Shown here: positions 53,268 through 60,505 of the stretch, in pieces
How the letters are laid out: the number at the start of each line of letters is the position of its first letter
Position numbering within the stretch: position 1 is the stretch's first letter
NCBI RefSeq assembly: GCF_018613795.1
Contig: NZ_JAGGPN010000033.1
Coordinates: 1 to 60,505 of the forward strand
Direction of reading: 5' to 3'
DNA length: 60,505 nt
DNA from: Arthrobacter sp. ISL-65
GTDB taxonomy: Bacteria > Actinomycetota > Actinomycetes > Actinomycetales > Micrococcaceae
Position numbers and translations under genes: made by a program
The notes under the pieces: generated by a model
The model's input: the letters and a program-made list of their open reading frames with translations, nothing else
The model's database searches: none
What the model was told of the DNA's origin: nothing

Positions 53268-56200
53268 TTACGCCTGCGTTTGGCGCCGGGCCGGCAGCGG
53301 TTCCGGCCGCAGCCGGCGGTAGCCCTCGCGGGCCGGCGGCCGGTCCGTGGGCAGCTCCTGCACCATCTCCTTCAGCGCCGTGATGCCGGATTCGAGCTGC
53401 GGGTCCCGGCGGGCAGCATACGCGTGCGGCGGGAACGTCACCTCGATGTCCGGAGCCACGCCGTGGTTTTCGACGCTCCAGCCCACTCCGCCGCCGAACC
53501 ACGTGGCGTAGCGGGGCTGGGTCACGCCTGTTCCGTCGGCCAGCGTGAAGCGGTTGTCGATGCCGACGACGCCACCCCAGGTGCGGGTGCCAATCACCGG
53601 GCCAATGCCACGCAGCTTCGAGACCTGCGTGATGATGTCGCCATCGGAACCGGCAAATTCATCGGCCAGGATGATGACCGGACCGCGCGGCGCGTGGTGC
53701 GGATAGGTCCGGGGCTTTTCGCCGCGGGGCATGCTCCAGCCCGTCACCTTCCGCCCGATCAGTTCGGCCACGAGCTGGGAGGTGTGCCCGCCGCGGTTGC
53801 GGCGAACATCCACGATCAGGCCGTCAAGCGCCGTCTCGGTGTCCAGGTCACGGTGGAGCTGCGCCCAGCCGTTGGCCAGCATGTCCGGAATGTGCAGGTA
53901 GCCGAAGTTGCCGTCCGACGCTTCGCGTACCGTACGGCGGTTGGCATTCACCCAGTCCTGATACCGGAGCCGTTCCTCATCCTTGATGGGGACGACGGCG
54001 ATCCGGCGCTGGGCTCCGGATGCCGGGCCATGGCCGGCGCCGTTGCGGATGGTCAGTTCCACCGCCCGCCCCGCCGCGCCCACCAGCTGCATGGCCGGGG
54101 TCAGCGACTCTGTGAGGCGCACGCCGTCGATTGCCAGCAGGACGTCCCCGGCCTTGGCGTCGGCGCCCGGCCGGGTCAAGGGTGAGGTGGCCAGCGGGTC
54201 CGACGATTCGCCGGCCAGGATGCGCTCGATTTCCCAGCCCTCGCCGTTGAACGCGAGGTCGGCACCCAGCCGGCCCTGGCCGTTGCTGCCGTTTTCGGTG
54301 GCTGCCGCCGGGCGTACGTAGGCGTGGGACGTGCCGAGCTCACCATGCAGCTCCCACAGCAGGTCCACCAGGTCGTCATGCGATCCGAGCCGCTCCACGA
54401 GCGGACGGTAGCGGGTGTGGATGGAGTCCCATTCCTGGCCCGCCATGTCCTCGGTCCAGAAGAAGTCGCGCTGCAGCCGCCATGCCTCGTCGAACGCCTG
54501 GCCCCAGACGCTCAGCGGATCCATCAGGACCCGGATGCGCGTGAGGTCCACCATGACCAACTGGCCGGAGTCCTCGTCGGCCTTAGCATCGGAGGGCACC
54601 ACCCGGATCTGCTTGTCATGGACCAGGACCACCTTCCGGCCGTCGCCGGACAGGCGGTAGCTGTTCAGGGCGTCCACGAGGATGGTGCTCTTGCGCTTGG
54701 CCAGGTCGAAGCGGACAAGGCTCGGGGCAGCGTTCTTGTCCTCCAGGCTTGCCCTGCCCTCCCCGGTAACTCCGGCAAGCGCGCTGTCGAGCCACAGCAG
54801 CGCTCCGTCTGCGGCAGTCAGGGCCGAATAGTTGCCCTGCGGAACCGGGACGCTGATGACCCGGTGGGCGAGGCCTTCGGCGTCCACCCTGACAGCGGCC
54901 GGCGCCGTCTGGCCTTCGGCGGCTGCACCGGACTGGGCTGCGGTGCCGTCCTGTTCGTTGGCTCCGGCTGCCAGGGCGACGCTGGGGCCGAACGGCGAAG
55001 CGGTGTCCGCCGCGAGGGCCACCAGATAGGGCTTGATCGGGCTGGGGAAGGACAGGTCAAAGGAATGGCCGTCGTAGACCGGATCAAAACTGCGGTTGGA
55101 GAGGAAGGCCAGGAACTTGCCGTCCGGGGAGAACGACGGCGATTCGTCCCGGAAGCGCCCGTCCGTCACCTCCACAATGGCGGCCTCACCGGTCTTGACC
55201 TCCGCGGCGCTGGTTTCCCTGGCGTTGGCTTCCCGGGCGCTGGCGCGGACCAGGCGCAGGCGGCTGCGTGACCCGAAGGACGTCACCGGTTCAGACCAGG
55301 CCAGCCAGGCGGAGTCCGGCGACCAGGCGAGGTCCTCAATGCTGCCCTCGCCGATACTGGTTACCACCGTCAGTGCGCCGTCCTGGGTGTCAGCGATGTA
55401 CAGGTCGCCAAAGGCGGTTCCGATCGCGATCCAGCGGCCGTCGGGGCTGGCTTCGATGGCGCTGGCGCGTGAAGGCTTGGGGAACCGGACCGTGAGCTGG
55501 CTTGCACCGCCCGCAACGGTGCCGGTTGCCTGGCCGGCCGCAGTCCCGGTCGCTGCCTCCGCCGGGGCGAGGTCGGCCGCAGCGTCGTCGGCCACCGGGT
55601 GGGTGGCGCGGGGCCCCGCGACGCCGGCGGCGGAAACGGGGCTGGGCAGGGGAACTGCCGGCGAGGCGGGCTCCGGCTGATCACCGGCGGCTGCGGTGTC
55701 CGGGGCAGCAATGGTCTTGGCCGCTGCTGCGGCCTTTGCGGCTGCATGGACTGCGGCGTCGTGTGCCGGGACCTGTGGGGCGATCTCCCTGATGAACAGG
55801 GCCTCGTCGCCGTCGTGGTCAGCCACGTACGCGATGCGGCCGTCCGGAAGTGGACGGGGCAGGCGGGCGCGCACGCCGGCCGTTGCCTCGACCACGCGGG
55901 ACGGTCCGTCCTTGTGCCGGAGCCAGTGGACTGTTCCGTGGGCCTCCACAGCACTGGCTTCCCCTGCGGTGTCCGGCCGGACGTCGCCGAGGTGCTTGGA
56001 GACCCTGAGGAGTGAGGGACGGCGGCCCTGGGACGCCGATCCAAGCGTTATCTCCAGCCGGATCGCTTCCGAGCCAAGGTCATGCAGGAGCCAGAGCTCA
56101 CCCGCCGATTCGAAGATGACGCGCTTGCCGTCCGTGGAGGCGTGGCGGACGTAGAAGTCCTCGTGGTCGGTGTGGCGCCGCAGGTCCCCGCCGCCGGGCA

Positions 56201-56861
56201 GGACCGAGTACAGGTTGCCGTAGCCTTCGTGGTCTGAGAGGAAGGCGATACGCCCGTCTACCCACATGGGGTCAGCCAGATTGCCGTCCAGCTCCGGCAG
56301 GAGCCGCTCAAACTCGCCGTTTCCGTCGCTGTCGATCCAAAGCTTGCCGGCGGTGCCGCCACGGTATCGCTTCCACCAGGCCGGTTCGCGGGACAGCACA
56401 CTGCCCACCACCACCGGCTTTTCGTCCCCGAGTTCCGGGCCGAACGCCACGGACTCGACCGGTCCCAGCGGGAGCTCCTCGGCCCAGCCGCCCTCCGTGG
56501 ACAGCCGGTAAGCGTGCGTGTGGCGGCTCTCGGCCTGGCGGAACGCACTGGTGACCACGATGTCCCCTGAGGGGGTGAAGCCTTTAACCCGAGTGGTGCT
56601 GTGCCCGAAGAAAGTCAGCTGGCGGTACCCCCCGCCGTCGACATCAGCGATGACCACCTCGGGAGCCGTCCCCTGCACGACCGTCCAGACCAGCTTCGTT
56701 CCATCCGGCGTAAAGCGCGGGTTGCGGGCCGGCAGCTGGAGCGAGGAAACACGCCAGGCACGGCCGCCGCTGAGGGGGGCAATCCAGACGTCGTCCTCGG
56801 CCACAAATGTGACCAGATCGCCGTGAACATGAGGGAACCGGAGGTAACTCGAAGAGGTCAT
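53268..56861 (-). CDS. Tricorn protease (S41 family peptidase)
   Basis: A giant cytosolic serine protease, 1197 aa, thought to trim peptides released by the proteasome. An N-terminal beta-propeller (from YLRFPHVHGDLVTFVAEDDV, with repeated GRIAFLSDHEGYGNLYSV-type blades) is followed by a second propeller, a PDZ domain (LATSPLTRPGADAKAGDVLL) and the S41 core with the nucleophile Ser in ADEFAGSDGDIITQ near residue 1071 and a histidine in LGTSHAYVRP. An Ala/Pro-rich insertion of about 85 residues sits in the propeller (about 367-452). The ATG at 56861 was chosen because the family domain starts there and a TATGAT hexamer lies 6 nt upstream; the open frame extends much further without homology. 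Confidence 0.92.
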   Translation of the reverse strand: MTSSSYLRFPHVHGDLVTFVAEDDVWIAPLSGGRAWRVSSLQLPARNPRFTPDGTKLVWTVVQGTAPEVVIADVDGGGYRQLTFFGHSTTRVKGFTPSGDIVVTSAFRQAESRHTHAYRLSTEGGWAEELPLGPVESVAFGPELGDEKPVVVGSVLSREPAWWKRYRGGTAGKLWIDSDGNGEFERLLPELDGNLADPMWVDGRIAFLSDHEGYGNLYSVLPGGGDLRRHTDHEDFYVRHASTDGKRVIFESAGELWLLHDLGSEAIRLEITLGSASQGRRPSLLRVSKHLGDVRPDTAGEASAVEAHGTVHWLRHKDGPSRVVEATAGVRARLPRPLPDGRIAYVADHDGDEALFIREIAPQVPAHDAAVHAAAKAAAAAKTIAAPDTAAAGDQPEPASPAVPLPSPVSAAGVAGPRATHPVADDAAADLAPAEAATGTAAGQATGTVAGGASQLTVRFPKPSRASAIEASPDGRWIAIGTAFGDLYIADTQDGALTVVTSIGEGSIEDLAWSPDSAWLAWSEPVTSFGSRSRLRLVRASAREANARETSAAEVKTGEAAIVEVTDGRFRDESPSFSPDGKFLAFLSNRSFDPVYDGHSFDLSFPSPIKPYLVALAADTASPFGPSVALAAGANEQDGTAAQSGAAAEGQTAPAAVRVDAEGLAHRVISVPVPQGNYSALTAADGALLWLDSALAGVTGEGRASLEDKNAAPSLVRFDLAKRKSTILVDALNSYRLSGDGRKVVLVHDKQIRVVPSDAKADEDSGQLVMVDLTRIRVLMDPLSVWGQAFDEAWRLQRDFFWTEDMAGQEWDSIHTRYRPLVERLGSHDDLVDLLWELHGELGTSHAYVRPAAATENGSNGQGRLGADLAFNGEGWEIERILAGESSDPLATSPLTRPGADAKAGDVLLAIDGVRLTESLTPAMQLVGAAGRAVELTIRNGAGHGPASGAQRRIAVVPIKDEERLRYQDWVNANRRTVREASDGNFGYLHIPDMLANGWAQLHRDLDTETALDGLIVDVRRNRGGHTSQLVAELIGRKVTGWSMPRGEKPRTYPHHAPRGPVIILADEFAGSDGDIITQVSKLRGIGPVIGTRTWGGVVGIDNRFTLADGTGVTQPRYATWFGGGVGWSVENHGVAPDIEVTFPPHAYAARRDPQLESGITALKEMVQELPTDRPPAREGYRRLRPEPLPARRQTQA

Positions 56862-56867
56862 CGTTCG

Positions 56868-56873
56868 ATCATA
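56868..56873 (-). promoter_or_regulatory. -10 hexamer of a probable leaderless promoter (tricorn gene)
   Basis: TATGAT (56873-56868, minus strand) then CGAACG and ATG at 56861; close to the perfect -10 consensus TATAAT and no Shine-Dalgarno. Confidence 0.6.
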
Positions 56874-56934
56874 GTCAACGTGACATGAGCCATCGGGGAG
56901 GTGCCCTGCCGTGCCGGGCATGGTGAGATGGATC

Positions 56935-57828
56935 ATGCGCATTGTCATGGCCGGCGCCTCAGGGCTCATCGGAACCGCACTCTCCTCCCGCCTAACCTCC
57001 GACGGGCACGACGTCGTCCGGCTGGTAAGGCGGCCGCCGTCGTCCCCGTCGGAAATCCCGTGGGATCCCGCCACCGGAACCCTGGACCCGGCTTCCCTTG
57101 AGGGAGCCGACGCCGTCATCAATCTTTCCGGCGCGAACATTGGCGCCAGGCCATGGACGCCGCATCGGATCGATGAGCTGTTCCGGTCGCGCCTTGATCC
57201 CACCCGGACGCTTACCTCGGCGATGCGTCGGCTCGACTCGCCACCGCGTACCTTCATCAGCCAGTCCGGTTCGGGCTACTACGGCGACGCCGGGCAGTCG
57301 ACGCTGACGGAGAACTCCCCCGCCGGGCAGGGCATCATGGCACGCATCTGCGTCGAGTGGGAGACGGCAGCCCGCGAGGCCCCGTCCGGAGTCCGGATTG
57401 TGACCCCGCGGACCGCAGTGGTGCTGAGCCGGTCGGGCGGAGCGATGGGCCGCCTGCTGCCCCTGCTGCGGGCAGGCATTGGCGGTCCGCTGGGCAACGG
57501 CCGGCAGTACTGGCCATGGATCACCCTCCCCGATCTCACCTCCGCGTTCGGGTTCCTCCTCACGTCAGGGAATTCGGGCGCCGTGAATGTTGCGGCGCCG
57601 GAACCCGCCGACGTGAACACCCTCGTGGCGGGACTGGCAAGGGCGCTTCACCGGCCGGCCCTGCTGCGCGCGCCGGCCCCTGCGCTGCGCCTCGTCATGG
57701 GCAAGCTGGCCGACGAACTCCTGCTCGCGAGCCAGCGGATCGAGCCAACGCTGCTCAGGGACAGCGGGTTCACCTGGCAGCATCCGACGGTGGCGCTTGC
57801 CGCCGGGTGGGTGGCCGGCGAAAAGTAG
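56935..57828 (+). CDS. TIGR01777-family NAD(P)-dependent epimerase (YfcH/SulA-like)
   Basis: A 298-aa short-chain dehydrogenase/epimerase-like protein. The nucleotide site is MRIVMAGASGLIGTALSSRL; the family also shows NLSGANIGARPW, FISQSGSGYYGD and the C-terminal DUF1731 segment (LRAPAPALRLVMGKLADELL) with RIEPTLLRDSGFTWQHPTV. I start at the ATG 56935 (GGTGAG upstream); a GTG at 56911 with GGGGAGG also fits and would add 8 residues. Rv2216 holds the same place between dlaT and lipB in M. tuberculosis. The substrate is unknown. Confidence 0.9.
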   Translation: MRIVMAGASGLIGTALSSRLTSDGHDVVRLVRRPPSSPSEIPWDPATGTLDPASLEGADAVINLSGANIGARPWTPHRIDELFRSRLDPTRTLTSAMRRLDSPPRTFISQSGSGYYGDAGQSTLTENSPAGQGIMARICVEWETAAREAPSGVRIVTPRTAVVLSRSGGAMGRLLPLLRAGIGGPLGNGRQYWPWITLPDLTSAFGFLLTSGNSGAVNVAAPEPADVNTLVAGLARALHRPALLRAPAPALRLVMGKLADELLLASQRIEPTLLRDSGFTWQHPTVALAAGWVAGEK

Positions 57829-57848
57829 CTGTTCGGTTCAGTTGGTGT

Positions 57849-59642
57849 TCAGTCCGCCGGCAGGATGTCCGCGATGCGCCAGCGTCCCTCCACCGGGACC
57901 ACGACCAGCCGCAGCCTCACATCCTGCTGCCGCGCTCCTATGGCCACGACGGCGCCTCCGGCCGATCGCTCCTCGTAAGCCGCGGTCGATGACGTCACCG
58001 CCACCACTGCCCTCGCAGGCGTGCTTTCGGGCAGGCGGCGCGCACCGGAGAGGCTTGTGGTGAACCCGTCCAGCACCGTCCCGGATTTTTCCAGTCCGGT
58101 GCGGATCCGTCTGTCTGCGGCCTGAGCCGGGGTGTTCGGGGCGTTGACGTCGTCGAGCAAATGCAGCCTGCCCTCCCGCAGCGCCAGCGAACGCAGCTGC
58201 GCCAGTCCGTGGACCGCCTCTAGAGGATCCTTCGCCGCGAGCCGCCGCCGGACATCATCCGGCAGGCCATCTTCAGGGAGGACATCACCCGGCTGGCCGG
58301 CACCTTGAGAGGATCCGGGACTGCCCGCCGGGAGGCCCGCTTCCTGCACCGCTCCGGGCAGCGCCAGAAGCACGGCGCCGGCAAGCACCGCCGCCGTGAG
58401 CACGCCGCCAGCCACTGCCGGACGGCGGCTGCTATGCGTGTCTGTCCTGTGCCTGGCTGCCGCGTGCCTGACCGCGTCTTGCCGGGGGTCCACCGTCCGC
58501 CTGCCGGCGTGCGTGACTTCCGCGTGCCTGAGCGCGGTACTCCCGGCGGCCGCGTGCCTGATCGCCGGGGCCGGGGCCGGGGCCGCCGGAGCTCCACGCG
58601 GTGACAGCCGGCCCAGAGCCCTGGCCCATCCCGTGGTCGTCAGCCGCCTTCGCCAGGCGAGCAGGCGCTTCCTCAGCCGTCCGCCGGACGGCGGGACAGG
58701 CCTGCGCGTCAGCAACTCGGGCAAGACGGTGTCATGCACCGAGCGGGACAGGTCCACAGGTGCTGCGGCCGCACTGCGGTACACAGCCGTGGCAAGCTCG
58801 GCGGCAGCCGGACGTTGCCGCCGGTCATCGCTGAGCCCCGCCTCCAGCGCTGCCGCGAGCTCCGCCGGCACGTCCGGAACAAGCAGGGCGAGGGGCGGTC
58901 TGGCCGCGGATGGCGGCGGGGGCTGTCCGGTGAGGCAGTACCAGCCCAAGGCGGCGGCCGCATAGACGTCGCGTTCCGGCTGCAGTCCGGCCCGGACCGC
59001 GTCCACCCGGGCCGGATCAGCAAAGCCGTCGGTGTGCAGATCCGGAACGCCGGAAGCGTCCCCCACCATGCGGGCCACGCCAAGGTCTGCCAACAGGGGC
59101 TTTCCATGGGCGGTAAAGAGTACGTTGCCGGGTGCGACGTCCGAGTGCGTGAAGCCGTTGTTGTGCAGATAGCCCAAGACCTGCGCGATCGGCGTCAGGA
59201 CCGTGACCGTCTCGCCCACACTCAGGGCGCCCCTCGCCGTGACCAGCTGCCGGAGCGAGCCGCCGGCCGCGTAGTCCATCAGCAGGCCGAGGCTGCCCTC
59301 TTCAGGTTCACCGGTCCTGACCACGCCATAGGCCTTGACCAGGTGTTCGTGGTCAAGCACGGACATGACCAGGAGTTCCCGGCGGACATCCTCCTCCCGC
59401 GTCACGGCAGGCTGTGAGTTCGCAGTGCCTGATTCAGCCATGCCTGCCGCAGCAGCGCCGGATGGCCGGCCGAAGCACTTCAGGGCAAGCCTCACGCCGG
59501 TGATGTCCTGCGAAACCAGCCACACATCGGCGCTGCCGCCACGGCCAAGCCGGCGGCATACGGAGTAGCCCGCGACAGCAGGCGCCTCCTCCACGGAACC
59601 GTGCATGTTCGCGCTGTGAATGTCCAAGCTGTGCTGGTCCAT
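57849..59642 (-). CDS. Serine/threonine protein kinase with a single membrane segment
   Basis: A 597-aa PknB-type kinase. The kinase domain (about 25-290) has the Gly-loop RRLGRGGSADVWLV, the ATP lysine in LALKCFGR, HSDVAPGNVLF in the catalytic loop (HSD in place of HRD; Asp and Asn kept) and DLG instead of DFG. A linker rich in Arg, His and Ala with short duplicated motifs precedes one hydrophobic helix (GGVLTAAVLAGAVLLALPGA, about 410-430), and an extracytoplasmic domain of about 165 residues ends the protein. No PASTA repeats are seen. The start is the ATG at 59642; no clear ribosome site was found. It lies between the epimerase gene and lipB. Confidence 0.9.
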   Translation of the reverse strand: MDQHSLDIHSANMHGSVEEAPAVAGYSVCRRLGRGGSADVWLVSQDITGVRLALKCFGRPSGAAAAGMAESGTANSQPAVTREEDVRRELLVMSVLDHEHLVKAYGVVRTGEPEEGSLGLLMDYAAGGSLRQLVTARGALSVGETVTVLTPIAQVLGYLHNNGFTHSDVAPGNVLFTAHGKPLLADLGVARMVGDASGVPDLHTDGFADPARVDAVRAGLQPERDVYAAAALGWYCLTGQPPPPSAARPPLALLVPDVPAELAAALEAGLSDDRRQRPAAAELATAVYRSAAAAPVDLSRSVHDTVLPELLTRRPVPPSGGRLRKRLLAWRRRLTTTGWARALGRLSPRGAPAAPAPAPAIRHAAAGSTALRHAEVTHAGRRTVDPRQDAVRHAAARHRTDTHSSRRPAVAGGVLTAAVLAGAVLLALPGAVQEAGLPAGSPGSSQGAGQPGDVLPEDGLPDDVRRRLAAKDPLEAVHGLAQLRSLALREGRLHLLDDVNAPNTPAQAADRRIRTGLEKSGTVLDGFTTSLSGARRLPESTPARAVVAVTSSTAAYEERSAGGAVVAIGARQQDVRLRLVVVPVEGRWRIADILPAD

Positions 59643-59794
59643 GGCTTAAGGAGTACCGGAAACCGGAAATTCCTGCAGAAGTTATCCACAGGCAGGCACG
59701 GGCGCGCTTCGCCCTCCGCAGGATAAGCGCGGCATGTGACCGGGAACGGGATGAGAGGTTGGGCACACTATCAGGCAGGAAGCTGGCTGAGGTC

Positions 59795-59800
59795 TAAGCT
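59795..59800 (+). promoter_or_regulatory. -10-like hexamer upstream of lipB
   Basis: TAAGCT followed by 7 nt and the lipB ATG at 59808. GGAA in the spacer could instead be a weak ribosome site. Confidence 0.4.
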
Positions 59801-59807
59801 GGAACGC

Positions 59808-60476
59808 ATGACTCTTGAGTTCACAAAGCTCGGTCTTGCCCCGGATTTCGTCGATTACAGCCGCGCCTGGGACCTCCAGCGCGAAATCCATGAAAATGTC
59901 CTGGCCGGCAAGGCCCCCAGCACGGTACTCCTCCTGGAACACGCCGCCGTCTACACGGCCGGAAAGCTGACCGAGGATCACGAGCGGCCCTTCGACGGCA
60001 CCCCTGTGGTTACGGTGGACCGCGGCGGCAAGCTCACCTGGCACGGACCGGGCCAGCTCATCGGATACCCGATTATCAAGCTGAAGAACAAGGCCGGTAT
60101 CCGCGACTACGTGGGGCGCCTGGAGGCCGTGATCATCGCCGTGCTCGCGGACTATGGCATCACGGCGGTCCGGATCAAGGGGCGTGCGGGTGTCTGGATC
60201 GAGGAGGATGCCAAGGGCCCCGCCCGCAAGATCGCTGCCATCGGCATCCGGGTCAGCCAGGGCGTGACCATGCACGGCTTCGCCATCAACTGCAACAACG
60301 ACCTCGCACCGTACGGTCAAATCATCGCTTGCGGAATCACCGATGCCGGTGTGACCACCATCGCCCAGGAAACGGGCCGCGACGTATCTCCCGCCGATCT
60401 CGTTTCGCGGATCATCGAGGAACTGCGCAACAATGAAGACGCCCTAGTTGCAACCCCCGAAGGAGCTCTCCTGTGA
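59808..60476 (+). CDS. lipB: Octanoyl-[acyl-carrier-protein]:protein octanoyltransferase
   Basis: Transfers octanoate from ACP to lipoyl domains, the first step of lipoate assembly; 222 aa. The active-site lysine is in RKIAAIGIRVSQGVTMHGFA and the nucleophilic cysteine in GQIIACGI near residue 175. EHAAVYTAGKLTEDHERPFD and RGGKLTWHGPGQLIGYPIIK are further signatures. I start at the ATG 59808 (MTLEFTKLGLAPDF); the frame is open upstream. The stop overlaps the lipA start (GTGA), so the pair is coupled. Confidence 0.95.
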   Translation: MTLEFTKLGLAPDFVDYSRAWDLQREIHENVLAGKAPSTVLLLEHAAVYTAGKLTEDHERPFDGTPVVTVDRGGKLTWHGPGQLIGYPIIKLKNKAGIRDYVGRLEAVIIAVLADYGITAVRIKGRAGVWIEEDAKGPARKIAAIGIRVSQGVTMHGFAINCNNDLAPYGQIIACGITDAGVTTIAQETGRDVSPADLVSRIIEELRNNEDALVATPEGALL

Positions 60477-60505
60477 CACTGGCACCAGAAGGCCGGAAAA
60501 TGCTG
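60473..60505 (+). CDS. lipA: Lipoyl synthase (5' end only, cut by the window)
   Basis: Only 11 codons are present, starting at a GTG in a GTGA overlap with lipB and preceded by AAGGAG. The peptide MTLAPEGRKML matches the start of actinobacterial LipA, a radical-SAM [4Fe-4S] enzyme that inserts sulfur into octanoyl-lysine. The assignment rests mainly on the lipB-lipA order and this short match. Confidence 0.8.
   Translation, partial: MTLAPEGRKML

Overview
The window is high-GC actinobacterial chromosome, most likely Arthrobacter/Pseudarthrobacter (Micrococcaceae). The evidence is the GC-rich codon usage, the family content (DUF3159, DUF3710, DUF4193, DUF4192, DUF5998, SepH, a fused CydDC, a SigA with a Lys/Ala-rich N-terminus, a DUF222-HNH protein) and gene orders shared with mycobacteria and streptomycetes. 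It is densely coding: 46 protein genes (the last, lipA, runs off the end), no gap above 300 bases, and no rRNA, tRNA, CRISPR array or insertion sequence that I could recognise.

Layout. (1) 0.15-5.6 kb, minus strand: nucleoside hydrolase, aldo/keto reductase, a 72-aa helix-hairpin-helix protein, an unrecognised protein, a DUF402 protein and dxs, the last three joined by 4-nt start/stop overlaps. (2) 5.7-16.9 kb: acnA, a TrmA/RlmD-type RNA methyltransferase and an APC permease, divergent from two TrkA-type RCK proteins, then DUF3159, OB-fold, DUF3710 and dut, divergent from DUF3093, then DUF4193. From memory this matches the order of M. tuberculosis Rv2689c-Rv2699c. (3) 17.2-27.3 kb: sepH, tdk, an alkaline-phosphatase-superfamily protein, DUF5998, an ADP-forming acyl-CoA synthetase/GNAT fusion, parC and a DinB protein. 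(4) 27.4-36.7 kb: a GNAT protein, a zinc ribbon, the cydA-cydB-cydDC cytochrome bd operon, and a divergent BlaI/MecI repressor with an M56 metallopeptidase. (5) 36.7-44.3 kb: parE, a small DUF7455-like protein, a DUF222-HNH protein, sigA and DUF4192. (6) 44.5-60.5 kb: MFS transporter, PAC2 protein, pepA, lpdA, sucB (dlaT-like), a small membrane protein, OsmC, a tricorn protease, an epimerase, a Ser/Thr kinase, lipB and lipA. Part of this recalls M. tuberculosis Rv2213-Rv2218.

How the genes connect. Central and respiratory metabolism dominates: aconitase, the lipoamide E2/E3 pair, the enzymes that make lipoate for them, and cytochrome bd with its assembly exporter. Replication and nucleotide housekeeping (parC/parE, dut, tdk) and the principal sigma factor form the second theme.

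The most interesting signal is regulatory. Three copies of a 17-bp inverted repeat (TTCTAC-N5-GTAGAA) lie in the 271-bp gap between cydA and the BlaI-type repressor. Two are on the cydA side and one overlaps the -35 of the repressor's own likely promoter. This suggests that a BlaI/M56 pair, an arrangement best known from beta-lactam resistance, controls cytochrome bd here. Other control signals are a GGAAC-N18-GTT (SigR/SigH-type) promoter upstream of sigA, a perfect 22-bp palindrome over the probable acnA -10, a palindrome around the probable lpdA -10, a 17-bp four-copy repeat carrying DnaA-box-like sequences upstream of DUF4192, and a repeated arrangement in which a -10 hexamer lies exactly 6 nt before the start codon, as in leaderless mRNAs.
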